Shown: positions 27,435-35,063 of the stretch, in pieces
Numbering within the stretch: the stretch's first letter is position 1
Layout: each line of letters begins with the position of its first letter
Source: an uncultured Clostridium sp.
GTDB lineage: Bacteria; Bacillota; Clostridia; TANB77; CAG-508
Direction: 5' to 3'
Assembly (NCBI GenBank): GCA_947574235.1
Contig: CANPIU010000016.1
Location: 1-35,077, forward strand
Length of the DNA: 35,077 nt
Made by a program: the position numbers and the translations under genes
The notes under the pieces: generated by a model
What the model saw: only the letters and a program-made list of their open reading frames with translations
Told to the model about the DNA's origin: nothing
Databases searched by the model: none

Positions 27435-29196
27435 ATGAAGTTGTTTGCCTTGTTTGATTGGGATAAAACCGTACGCTCAGGAGGATATGTGTTGTTTGAT
27501 TTAATAGAATTACTCGTAGAAAAAGGCATAATGGATGAAAATATTGAAAACGAAATGAAAGAAATTAAAGAGCAACATAGGGAAGGCAAAATATCATATG
27601 AAGATTTTGCTATAAGAGCAGTACAAATTTATCGGGAAATATATAAATGGACTACCAACTAAAGATATTAATCCAGTAATAGAAGAATTTGAGAAAAGGG
27701 AGAAGGAGAACAATAGAATTATTCCTATTATGGAACAACAAATTTTTCCCTTTTTGTTAGCCAATGGGATAGAACCAGTTATTATTTCAGGTTCACCACA
27801 AGAACCATTAGAAATATATAAAAAACGTATGAATTTTGAAAAAGTTTATGCACTTCAATATCAAATACAAGATGGCAAATATACGGATAAATATGGTATT
27901 AATACTTCTGTGGGAGAAGGAAAAACAAGGATAATACAAGAATTCTTAGAAAAAAATCCAGATGCTGAAATACTTTTTGGATTTGGAGACTCTGAAGCAG
28001 ATATTCCTATATTAAAATCAGCAAGACAAGGATTTGTAAATAATGCAACTAAAATTTTAGATAAGGATAATGTTCATTATCTAGATTTTGAGTCAGAGCA
28101 AGCAGGAGAAGAAATAATAGCAGTAATGACACAAGAATTGGAAAAATTAGATGAAGAAAAATATGAAGCATTAGCCTGTGTAGACGAGAACGGTGAAATT
28201 ACGGGAGAATATGTAAATAGAAAATTTTTCTATTCAGGTAAATGTTTAAACAAACATATTTGTGGTGTCGTATTTTGGATATTTGACAAAGAAGGAAATG
28301 TACTTCTTACGGAGAGAGGAGCAGAAAAAGAACAAGGAACTGGAAAAATATCTCCTCCAAGTGGACATGTACAATATAAAAGAAAAGGAAGCGATGAGGA
28401 AGAAAGACCAATAGTAGCATGTTTTAATGAAATAGGAGAAGAACTAGGACTAACATGGGATTACCATAATTTTCCTTTTACAGATGCCTATTATCCAGTT
28501 GGCGTTATACAACAGCCAGCAGGAACGGCAGAAGGCTGTGAGATGATAGTAAAACATTATGCTTTATTGTTAACGGAAGCTGCAAAAGAGAAAATACAAA
28601 ATAATGAAGCAAAGAGAATATTTTTTGAACCATGGAATATAGTCAGTGAAAAATTTGGAGAAGATGATAATGAAAGAGGAGAATATGAATTTTTTGGCAC
28701 GAATAAGAAAAATATACTTTATGAATTAGATGGATTTGCCTATAAAATAGAACATTTAGAACAATTAGGACCAGATGCGACTTGGGATACGTTGCCATTA
28801 GACGATGTAGAGGCCGTGGAAATATATAGACAAGAAAAAAACAAAAGAGCACCTGAAGATAGGGAAGGATATGTTACTTGGGAAATGACTTCAATGTCAA
28901 CAAAAGAAGAATTATGGGATTTTCCAGGAAAGGAGTGCGTAGTTTTTGATACTATAACAGTAAAAGAAGACGTTAATTTAGAAGATTTTATGGATATTAT
29001 TAAAATGACTGCTAAAGATATACCAACAAAAATTGAAAAAAGTAAAATTGAAACAGAAAAAGGACATACAAAAGAAGAATTTTCAGAAATAGTTGTTCCA
29101 CAAACAGAAATAAATAATATGGTAAGGGTAATTAGAGAAATTAATTGTATTAAACGAAATAATAATAAGGAACAAGAAAATTCACAAAGAGGTTGA
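27435..29196 (+). CDS. HAD phosphatase-Nudix fusion, +1 frame change at CGG
   Basis: Frame one (27435-27662) begins MKLFALFDWDKTVRSGG, HAD motif I. The rest continues in the +1 frame to 29196 with motif II SGS (about 118-120), motif III Lys163 and motif IV GFGDSEADIP (Asp185, Asp189). The break fits codon 67, CGG (27633-27635). Skipping its C gives IY-GKYINGLPTKDINPVIEE without a stop, total 586 residues. A Nudix domain follows (about 266-345; box GHVQ through FNEIGEELGL, with Asn where Arg is usual and an acidic insertion). A C-terminal region of about 200 residues follows that I do not recognise. Probably a two-step phosphate-removing enzyme; substrate unknown. Confidence 0.82.
27633..27635 (+). 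other. CGG +1 frame-change site 2 (HAD-Nudix)
   Basis: Local reading att tat CGG gaa; omitting C27633 gives att tat GGG AAA TAT ATA AAT GGA CTA. Unshifted, the frame ends at TAA 27660-27662. A different single-base change near 27648 would also restore the frame, so this site is less tightly fixed than the others. Confidence 0.7.
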
Positions 29197-29213
29197 GTGA
29201 AGGAGGATTTGTG

Positions 29214-29552
29214 GTGTATCGAGAATATGAGGAAGCTATGACAGAAGTAGTAGAAATTCTAGAACATACTAAAAAAGAAGAAATAGACAAAATACCGCCT
29301 AAATTTATGGAATATTTAAGGCAGTATTCTTCAAAAACATATGTGCCTAATTTAAATCATACACAAAAGTTAAAAGATATGAATTTAAAACCAAAGACAA
29401 AGGCTTTAATAAGCATAATTTATAGAGAGTATTTTTGTGATGAAATGCAAAAGAAACAATACGATAAAAAGATACTAGAGGCTGAATTGCAGCATCAAAA
29501 AGAATTGCAAAAAAAATTTAAGATAGATGACTTGTTTAAGAAAAGCAAGTAA
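29214..29552 (+). CDS. small protein of unknown function
   Basis: 112 residues if started at GTG 29214, which is 7 nt after AGGAGG (29201-29206); GTG 29211 is also possible. It is charged and helical, with a Lys/Gln-rich C-terminus (AELQHQKELQKKFKIDDLFK), and has no membrane segment. Possibly cotranscribed with the HAD-Nudix gene 17 nt upstream. No family was recognised. Confidence 0.65.
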   Translation: MYREYEEAMTEVVEILEHTKKEEIDKIPPKFMEYLRQYSSKTYVPNLNHTQKLKDMNLKPKTKALISIIYREYFCDEMQKKQYDKKILEAELQHQKELQKKFKIDDLFKKSK

Positions 29553-29569
29553 GATAGGAGAAGCGAAAA

Positions 29570-29827
29570 ATGGAAATGAAAGAATTAGAAAAAGAAATAG
29601 AACAAATCAAACAAAGAAACCAAAAAGTAGAATTAGACAAAAAATGGGAAACAAGTATTACTAGGAAAATATGTATTTGTGTTTTAACTTATATCGTAGT
29701 TATTATTTATTCTTATTTGACGAGCAAAATCAATAACATATTTTTAAGTTCCTTAGTTCCTGTTATTGGTTTTACTTTATCTACTATATCTTTAAATTTT
29801 ATTAGAAAATTATGGGAGACTAAATAA
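29570..29827 (+). CDS. small coiled-coil/membrane protein
   Basis: 85 residues: a charged helical N-terminus (MEMKELEKEIEQIKQRNQK) followed by two hydrophobic segments near 34-50 and 57-76. AGGAGAAG lies upstream of the ATG. It lies 17 nt after the previous small gene. No function is assigned. Confidence 0.7.
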   Translation: MEMKELEKEIEQIKQRNQKVELDKKWETSITRKICICVLTYIVVIIYSYLTSKINNIFLSSLVPVIGFTLSTISLNFIRKLWETK

Positions 29828-29846
29828 TATAAGCAAAGAATATTTC

Positions 29847-29875
29847 TTTACAAATCAATTGGATTAATATATTAA
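29847..29875 (+). promoter_or_regulatory. promoter of the candidate type I toxin
   Basis: TTTACA (29847-29852), 17 nt, TATTAA (29870-29875). Predicted transcription start is near 29882, right at the foot of the 5' hairpin. Confidence 0.6.
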
Positions 29876-29883
29876 TAAGCCTA

Positions 29884-29913
29884 TCCTTCTTCAAGGAAAT
29901 CTTGAAGAAAGGA
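29884..29913 (+). promoter_or_regulatory. 5' hairpin hiding the toxin ribosome binding site
   Basis: TCCTTCTTCAAG (29884-29895) pairs with CTTGAAG-A-AAGGA (29901-29913), with one bulged A. The right arm contains most of the Shine-Dalgarno AAAGGAGG, so translation would be blocked until the structure opens, a common feature of type I toxin mRNAs. Confidence 0.75.
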
Positions 29914-29924
29914 GGACAATTCAT

Positions 29925-30002
29925 ATGACAGCTTTTGATTTAATCTTTTTTCTAATAGTTTTGTTAGTAGGCAAGAATTGGGGAAAAGATGACGACAGGT
30001 AG
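29925..30002 (+). CDS. candidate type I toxin, 25-residue membrane peptide
   Basis: The peptide begins MTAFDLIFFLIVLLVG, a single hydrophobic helix, and ends NWGKDDDR, a short charged tail. This is the layout of Fst/Ldr-type toxins that act on the membrane, though it is shorter than Fst. AAAGGAGG lies 9 nt before the ATG but within a hairpin. The mRNA ends at a terminator at 30010-30043. An antisense promoter faces it from 30123-30152. The sequence from 29915 to 29936 is repeated at 30079-30096, as direct repeats in Fst loci are. Toxicity is an inference. Confidence 0.7.
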   Translation: MTAFDLIFFLIVLLVGKNWGKDDDR

Positions 30003-30009
30003 AAATACC

Positions 30010-30043
30010 AAGAGTGACAAAGGTCAGTCACTCTTTATTTTTT
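30010..30043 (+). terminator. toxin mRNA terminator
   Basis: AAGAGTGAC (30010-30018) pairs with GTCACTCTT (30027-30035), followed by TATTTTTTG. Confidence 0.88.
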
Positions 30044-30049
30044 GATATT

Positions 30050-30116
30050 AAAAAGAGATATGCGGTCAACATATCTCCGACAATTCGACAACTTTTAATT
30101 TCGACTTGCTTAAGCT
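30050..30116 (-). ncRNA. candidate antitoxin RNA (RNAII-like)
   Basis: A predicted ~66-nt minus-strand RNA. Its promoter is listed separately. Its terminator is GAGATATG/CATATCTC (30055-30062 with 30070-30077) followed by five T on the minus strand. Its middle is complementary to the toxin mRNA in trans. GACAATTC (29915-29922) pairs fully, and GACAGCTTTT (29927-29936) pairs with one G-U, leaving a 4-nt bulge at the start codon. That would block translation initiation. Confidence 0.65.
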
Positions 30117-30122
30117 ATACTT

Positions 30123-30152
30123 ATTATAGCATACATTTTTACTATATGTCAA
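30123..30152 (-). promoter_or_regulatory. antisense RNA promoter
   Basis: On the minus strand, consensus TTGACA (30152-30147), 18 nt, consensus TATAAT (30128-30123). It lies just past the stomatin stop codon and points at the toxin gene. Confidence 0.75.
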
Positions 30153-30179
30153 ATTTTAAAAAAATATTCTTGAAAATAG

Positions 30180-31088
30180 CTATTTAGTATTTTTTTTATC
30201 AGTTACTACTTCCTTTATTGCTCCTAAAGAACTTAAAGCACTTGTTGCCTCAAAAGGAATAAAAACTTTATTTGCTTCGCCTTTTGCTACTTCCTCTAAA
30301 GCTTCCAAAGATTTTAATTGAACTAAAGTATCATTTGGATTTGCTTTTTTCATCGCATCATAAACCATTTGAATTTCTTTTGCCTTAGCATCAGCCACTT
30401 CACGAATTGCTTGTGCTTCACCGGCAGCCCTTCGAATTCTAGCTTCTTTATCTGCTTCAGCCTCTAAAATAGCAGCTTGTTTTTTACCTTCTGCAATGGT
30501 AATAGCGGATTGTCTTTGTGCTTCAGACTCTAAAATTAAAGCTCTTTTATTTCTTTCAGCGTTCATTTCTTTTTCCATAGCATCTCTAATATCAGCAGGT
30601 GGAGTAATATCTTTGATTTCTACACGGTCAATTTTACAACCCCATCTGTCAGTTGCTTCATCTAAAATGACACGTAATTGAGTATTGATACCTTCCCTTG
30701 AACTAAACGTTTCGTCTAAGTCCATTTTACCAATAATATCACGAATTGTCGTAAGGGCTAAATATTCAATTCCTTTCTTTAAACTTTGAATTTCATACAC
30801 TGCTTTTGCAGGGTCAGTTATTTGATAGAAAACAACCGTATCAATTGTAATCGTAACATTATCTTTTGTAATAACGCCTTGAGGTGGAACATCCATGGTT
30901 TGTTGTTTTAAACTAACGACACTTCTTACATGGTCAAAAAATGGAATAATGATAGTAAGACCAGCATCAGCAACCTTGTAGAATTTACCTAACCTTTCAA
31001 TAATGTAAACCTCAGATTGTTTAACGATTTTAATAGACATAGCTGCTATTATGATAATAATAACAAGCAAAACTAATAAAAACCACAT
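30180..31088 (-). CDS. stomatin/prohibitin-family (SPFH) membrane protein
   Basis: 302 residues. One N-terminal membrane segment (about 2-19, MWFLLVLLVIIIIIAAM) precedes the SPFH domain (about 20-180, with SEVYIIERLGKFYKV and RVEIKDITPPADIRDAM). A long Ala/Glu-rich coiled coil follows (about 180-250). Such proteins form oligomeric cages at membrane microdomains. AAAGGAGG precedes the ATG. The NfeD gene lies 36 nt upstream on the same strand, the standard NfeD-slipin pair, which supports NfeD being functional despite its frame change. Confidence 0.93.
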   Translation of the reverse strand: MWFLLVLLVIIIIIAAMSIKIVKQSEVYIIERLGKFYKVADAGLTIIIPFFDHVRSVVSLKQQTMDVPPQGVITKDNVTITIDTVVFYQITDPAKAVYEIQSLKKGIEYLALTTIRDIIGKMDLDETFSSREGINTQLRVILDEATDRWGCKIDRVEIKDITPPADIRDAMEKEMNAERNKRALILESEAQRQSAITIAEGKKQAAILEAEADKEARIRRAAGEAQAIREVADAKAKEIQMVYDAMKKANPNDTLVQLKSLEALEEVAKGEANKVFIPFEATSALSSLGAIKEVVTDKKNTK

Positions 31089-31124
31089 AATTTTTCCTCC
31101 TTTAATATATATTTTTATTAAAAA

Positions 31125-31557
31125 CTATTTTTCAATGGGTGTAACAATTGCCTTTACACCTTTTATTTCTTTGATTTGTATTTTCGTACCTTCTGGAATT
31201 GTGCTATCATTTAAGCCCATAGCAGACCATACCTCGCCATTAACTTTAATTTGACCGAGTAGCTTCAATAGGGTCAATCGCTTTTGTTACAATTCCTGTT
31301 TTACCAACCGTGGAATATACATTGGTTTTTATCCCATCTTTGTTTTGTGTCAATTTTTGTACCAAAGGCTTAGTTGCAAAAATTAAAATAGTAGAAGATA
31401 CAATAAACACAGAAGTTTGTACGATTAAGTTAGTAGTAAAAAAACTAGTAACCATAGCAAGTAGGGCTCCAATGGCAAACCAAAAGATTAAAAATCCTAC
31501 TGTCATGATTTCTATAATTAAGCAAATACCTGCTATAATTAACCAAATTTGCCACAT
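31125..31557 (-). CDS. NfeD family membrane protein, +1 frame change at CGG
   Basis: ATG 31557 is chosen for AAGGAGG immediately upstream. Residues 1-100 (MWQIWLIIAGICLIIEIMTV onwards) contain the membrane segments (about 4-20, 22-45 and 48-65). At codon 101 the frame meets CGG (31257-31255) and would stop three codons later. Skipping its C gives EAT-GQIKVNGEVWSAMGL and continues to TAG at 31125. This completes the OB-fold C-terminus typical of short NfeD proteins (IPEGTKIQIKEIKGVKAIV), total 143 residues. NfeD partners SPFH proteins in membrane microdomains; the stomatin gene follows. Confidence 0.88.
31255..31257 (-). other. CGG +1 frame-change site 3 (NfeD)
   Basis: Minus-strand reading gct act CGG tca aat taa. 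Omitting the C gives gct act GGT CAA ATT AAA GTT AAT GGC, the conserved Gly-x-Ile-x-Val-Asn-Gly start of the NfeD OB-fold. Confidence 0.85.
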
Positions 31558-31589
31558 ACTAAATTCCTCCTTAGATACCAACTGTTACC

Positions 31590-31618
31590 ATTATATCATA
31601 TTTTTATGCAAAAAGAAA
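31590..31618 (-). promoter_or_regulatory. nfeD-stomatin promoter
   Basis: Minus-strand consensus TATAAT at 31595-31590 with a weak TTTCTT -35 (31618-31613) at 17-nt spacing. Confidence 0.5.
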
Positions 31619-31730
31619 TAGTTTTATGTTGATTTTAACATTTTAAAGGGAAGAATTTCAGAAATGATTGTAAATTAGAGGAGGTTATGATATGATGAAG
31701 GCAAAATAAGAGAGAACAAGGAGGAGGTTT

Positions 31731-32297
31731 ATGGGAAAATTAGAAATATTCCATAAAATAGAAAAAGTACTATATCTAACACAACCATCGCCAGTGATAC
31801 TAGTATCAACAAGCAGTCATGAAAAGAAAGAAAATGTAGCACCGTTTGCTATGTTTATGAATTGTTCTTCTCAAAACCCACCAATGATAGCCCTTGCTAT
31901 TTCACCCAAAACCGACACCTATGAAAACATTCAAGAAACCAAACAATTTATAGTCGGAATTCCAAAAGAAGATATGCTAGAGAAACTTTGCCTAGCAGGG
32001 GAAAAAGTGGATAAAAAAGTAAGTGAATTTGAATTGGCAAATTTAACACCTTATGCTTCAAAAACATTACAGTGTAAAAGAATAAAAGAGTGTGTCGTAA
32101 ATATCGATTGCGTATTCGAGCAAGAAATAAAAACAGGAAACCATCAATTAATAGTAGGAAAAGTAGTTGATTGTGATATCGATGAAGATAAATATGCAGA
32201 AGATAAACTTACCTTAAGAAAAAATATTTGTAACATTTATCATATAACAGGTAACCATTTTATGGTAAATGGAGAGGGGAAATCCTATGGAGAATAA
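31731..32297 (+). CDS. flavin reductase-like / flavoredoxin family protein
   Basis: 188 residues with the FMN-binding split-barrel pattern. PSPVILVSTSSHEKKENVAP (about 20-39) is followed by NCSSQNPPMIALAISPKTDT (about 47-66), ETKQFIVGIP, and a terminal HHx-like segment (IYHITGNHFMV). Members bind FMN and transfer electrons, often as flavin reductases. AGGAGGAGG lies before the ATG. The next gene begins inside its last codons (11-nt overlap), so the two are coupled. Confidence 0.8.
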   Translation: MGKLEIFHKIEKVLYLTQPSPVILVSTSSHEKKENVAPFAMFMNCSSQNPPMIALAISPKTDTYENIQETKQFIVGIPKEDMLEKLCLAGEKVDKKVSEFELANLTPYASKTLQCKRIKECVVNIDCVFEQEIKTGNHQLIVGKVVDCDIDEDKYAEDKLTLRKNICNIYHITGNHFMVNGEGKSYGE

Positions 32298-32895
32298 ACT
32301 GAACATCATAAAAGATAAAAAAGATATAGAAATACAGTGTACACAAGAAAAAATAATTAATATCACAGGGATGATAGGTTCGGGTAAGTCAACGAAAGCC
32401 AATTCTTATAGAAACGATGAACACTATCTTGTTATTTCTTTAGATTGCCTATATCGCGGGCAGGATAAAGAAAACATGAACGAAGAAACAAGAAAAATCA
32501 ATGAAATATTAAAACAAAAGTTTCCAAACCAAGATAATGAACAATATTTTAAACAATATTATGAAGAAATTATACGATACATTAATACGAGCCAAAGAGA
32601 CGTTACTTGGGTTTTAGAAGGACAGCAAATTTATAGATATCTAAATTGGAGTGACATGAAAGGAAAATTAATCATTAAAAGAACCGGTTTACTAAAGTGT
32701 TGGAAAAGGTCAATTGTTAGGCATATTAAAAAGAAAAGGCTATTATTAAAACAGCATCAGATAACCAAAAAACAATATTATCAAAATACTTGGTACTGGA
32801 TAAAAAGAAGAACAAAACAATTAAAGTATTATAAAGATTTTAAAAGATTTCTTGCTGAAATTCCAGAGGAAGTTAGCAAAGAAGGGAGAAAATGA
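32287..32895 (+). CDS. P-loop kinase-like protein
   Basis: 202 residues; ATG 32287 is chosen for AGAGGGGA just upstream. The P-loop GMIGSGKST is at 28-36. ISLDCLYRG (about 52-60), WVLEGQQIYRYL and a Lys/Arg-rich C-terminal half (about 140-190) resemble small adenylate-kinase-like nucleoside or nucleotide kinases. Substrate unknown. It overlaps the flavin reductase-like gene and is followed at once by a cytidine deaminase homologue, compatible with nucleoside salvage. Confidence 0.72.
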   Translation: MENKLNIIKDKKDIEIQCTQEKIINITGMIGSGKSTKANSYRNDEHYLVISLDCLYRGQDKENMNEETRKINEILKQKFPNQDNEQYFKQYYEEIIRYINTSQRDVTWVLEGQQIYRYLNWSDMKGKLIIKRTGLLKCWKRSIVRHIKKKRLLLKQHQITKKQYYQNTWYWIKRRTKQLKYYKDFKRFLAEIPEEVSKEGRK

Positions 32896-32896
32896 A

Positions 32897-33289
32897 ATGG
32901 ATAAAGATTTTGAAAAACTAATCTAATGTGCCAAAGAAATAGCTACCAAAAGAAATTTGAGTGACTATGCTTCTTGTGGTCATGTAGGGTGTGCCTTATT
33001 AACAGTTAAAGGAAATATTTATACAGGAATTTGTATAGAGTCCAAATGTAGTTTAGGAAAATGTGCTGAATATGCAGCCATAGCAGAAATGCTAAAAAAC
33101 AAAGAAAGTGAAATTCTAAAAATAGTAGCTTATTCAGCCAAAGGAACAATTTATGCACCTTGTGGTAGTTGCAGAGAAATAATAAGGATGGTAAATGAGA
33201 ATAATTTAGATACAGAAGTAATGGTAGCACAAGATAAAGTTGTAAAATTAAAGGATTTATTACCAGAAATTTATATTACTAAAAAATAA
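32897..33289 (+). pseudogene. cytidine deaminase homologue interrupted by in-frame TAA
   Basis: Zinc deaminase of the cytidine/blasticidin-S deaminase type. The natural start is ATG 32897 with AAGGGAG upstream, encoding MDKDFEKLI, then TAA (32924-32926). The same frame continues CAKEIATKRNLSDYASCGHV and onwards to 33289. Zinc ligands are intact: CAEYAAI and PCGSCRE. The lost position is usually an ordinary residue in helix 1. A TTG at 32957 could restart, but its binding site is poor. It may be a recent nonsense mutation, a readthrough gene or a sequence error. Unlike the CGG genes there is no frame change. Confidence 0.7.
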
Positions 33290-33307
33290 GAGAAGGAAGG
33301 TGTGAAT

Positions 33308-34156
33308 ATGACAATTAGGGAAGCTATCAATAAAGCTAGCCTACAACTCAAAACCAAAAACATAGAAGCACCCAAGTTAAAAGCAAGATTACTAATGCAA
33401 TATGTAGTCAAACAAACAAGACAATATATTATCGTCTATGATGAAAAAACATTAACACCAAACCAAGAAAAAAGTTACTTTAAAAACGTAGAAAGAATCA
33501 GCAGAGGAATTCCATTGCAACATATCACACACCAGCAAGAATTCATGAAAATGAATTTCTATGTAAATGAAGAAGTCTTAATACCAAGACAGGATACAGA
33601 AGTTTTAGTAGAAGAGGTTATTAGAATTGCAGAAAAAATAAAGGCCAAAAAAATATTAGATTTATGCACAGGAAGTGGTGCTATTGCAGTATCACTTGCT
33701 AAATACATAGAAAATAGCCAAATCACAGCAACTGATATTAGCCAGAAAGCCTTAGCGATAGCCGAAAAAAATGCGAAAAATAATGGAGTAGACAAACAAA
33801 TTGCTTTTCTTTCCTCTGACTTATTAAAAAATATCCCCAAAGAAAAGTATGATATCATGGTATCCAATCCTCCTTATATTCAAAGAGAGTTGCTTAAGAA
33901 CCTAGATGACGAAGTACAAAAAGAGCCTCAAATAGCCCTAGATGGAGGATGGGATGGGCTAGACTTTTATCGTAAGATTATCAAGCAAGCAGATGAATAC
34001 TTAAAATATGGTGGGTATTTGTGCCTAGAAATTGGCTATGACCAAAAAATAGACGTTATTGACTTAATTGAGCAAGAAGAAAAATATACGAATACCTATG
34101 GAAAAAAAGATTTATATGGAAATGATAGAGTGATTATAACAAAGGTAGGTGACTAA
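33308..34156 (+). CDS. prmC: peptide chain release factor N5-glutamine methyltransferase
   Basis: Methylates the GGQ glutamine of release factors RF1 and RF2, increasing termination efficiency. ATG 33308 is preferred (AAGGAAGG 8 nt upstream) over GTG 33302. The 282-residue protein has a helical N-terminal domain, then IPRQDTEVLVEEV (about 92-104), the SAM-binding DLCTGSGAIA (118-127) and the catalytic NPPY (187-190). It overlaps no gene; whiA begins one base after its stop. Its presence in this operon is typical of Firmicutes. Confidence 0.94.
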   Translation: MTIREAINKASLQLKTKNIEAPKLKARLLMQYVVKQTRQYIIVYDEKTLTPNQEKSYFKNVERISRGIPLQHITHQQEFMKMNFYVNEEVLIPRQDTEVLVEEVIRIAEKIKAKKILDLCTGSGAIAVSLAKYIENSQITATDISQKALAIAEKNAKNNGVDKQIAFLSSDLLKNIPKEKYDIMVSNPPYIQRELLKNLDDEVQKEPQIALDGGWDGLDFYRKIIKQADEYLKYGGYLCLEIGYDQKIDVIDLIEQEEKYTNTYGKKDLYGNDRVIITKVGD

Positions 34157-34157
34157 A

Positions 34158-35019
34158 ATGTCGTTTTCTTCTGATATTAAACAAGAATTAAATAAAAATA
34201 GTAATTTAGCCAACAAAGAAAATGTCAAACATGAATTAATAGGCTATTTTATGTCAGGAAATACCAGTATTGTAAACGAAAGGGAGATTAAGTTTTCAAC
34301 CGAAAGTGACTATAATATCAACCGATTTTCAAAATTATTAGCCAATTTAGATATCAATCATAAAATTGAAGTATCACGGAAAAATATTTATTATTAAATT
34401 GAAAGGCAAGCATGTAGATTTTATGGCTATCAGGGATAAGCAAATTTATGTAACGATAGATAAAGACCAAAAAGAAGAAAATAAAAGAGCCATCATCAGA
34501 GGAGCCTTTATGGGGGCAGGTTCTATCAATAATCCCAAAAAAGAATATCACCTAGAAATTGACTTAAGCAATGAGCAAAATTTAAAGGAATTCATGAAAC
34601 TAATGGACCAGTTAGGAATTCGAGTAAAGACTTTTCAAACTTCAATTTATATTAAAGAAGGAGAAGAAATATCTAAATTTTTAGCCTTAATAGGAGCCAA
34701 TAAAGCGGTTATGCAATTTGAGGATATTCGAATTCAAAAGGAGATGAGAGGCAAAGTCAATCGATTAGTCAATTGTGAAACAGCAAATTTGAATAAGACG
34801 ATAAATGCCTCTGTAAGGCAAATTGGAGCCATTAGAAAGTTGCAAGAAACAGGAACTTTTCAGAAGTTAGATGATAATTTAAAAGAAATAGCAATGCTTC
34901 GATTAGAAAATCCTGATATGCCGCTATTTGAGTTGGGAAAATTATTGAAGGAACCAGTGGGTAAGTCAGGAGTTAACTATCGTTTAAAGAAAATAGTAGA
35001 AATAGCAGAAGAGCCATAG
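34158..35019 (+). CDS. whiA: WhiA, DNA-binding regulator, +1 frame change at CGG
   Basis: WhiA joins a LAGLIDADG-like N-terminal domain to a C-terminal helix-turn-helix and affects division and sporulation genes in Gram-positives. ATG 34158 gives MSFSSDIKQELNK, the canonical start. The first frame ends at 34397. The remainder continues in the +1 frame to 35019 with RGAFMGAGSINNPKKEYHLE, VNRLVNCETANLNKT and the HTH LENPDMPLFELGKLL. The break is at codon 74, CGG (34377-34379). Skipping its C gives IEVS-GKIFIIKLKGKHVDF and 286 residues, close to the usual size. Both domains are otherwise intact. Confidence 0.92.
34377..34379 (+). other. CGG +1 frame-change site 4 (WhiA)
   Basis: Local reading gaa gta tca CGG aaa aat. 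Omitting C34377 gives gta tca GGA AAA ATA TTT ATT ATT AAA, continuing the N-terminal beta-sheet domain without interruption. Confidence 0.85.
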
Positions 35020-35031
35020 GGGACGCACAAG

Positions 35032-35063
35032 TGAGACAGGAGGGACAGGTCTTGTTTGTCTCA
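35032..35063 (+). repeat. family A repeat, copy 5
   Basis: TGAGACAGGAGGGACAGG at the left end and TGTCTCA at the right end, 12 nt after the whiA stop. Just before it, GGGGACGCACAAG may be a decayed remnant of a related unit. Confidence 0.9.

Noticed and set aside
27645..27650. Extra T near 27648 as the cause of the HAD frame change
   Set aside because: It would also restore the frame, but the CGG 15 nt upstream gives an equally open join (GKYINGLPTK) and agrees with the other three sites. It is not fully excluded.
30050..30077. Overlap of toxin and antisense transcripts at a shared terminator, as in classical Fst loci
   Set aside because: Two separate terminators are visible and the predicted 3' ends abut rather than overlap; interaction through the direct repeats is the better-supported route.
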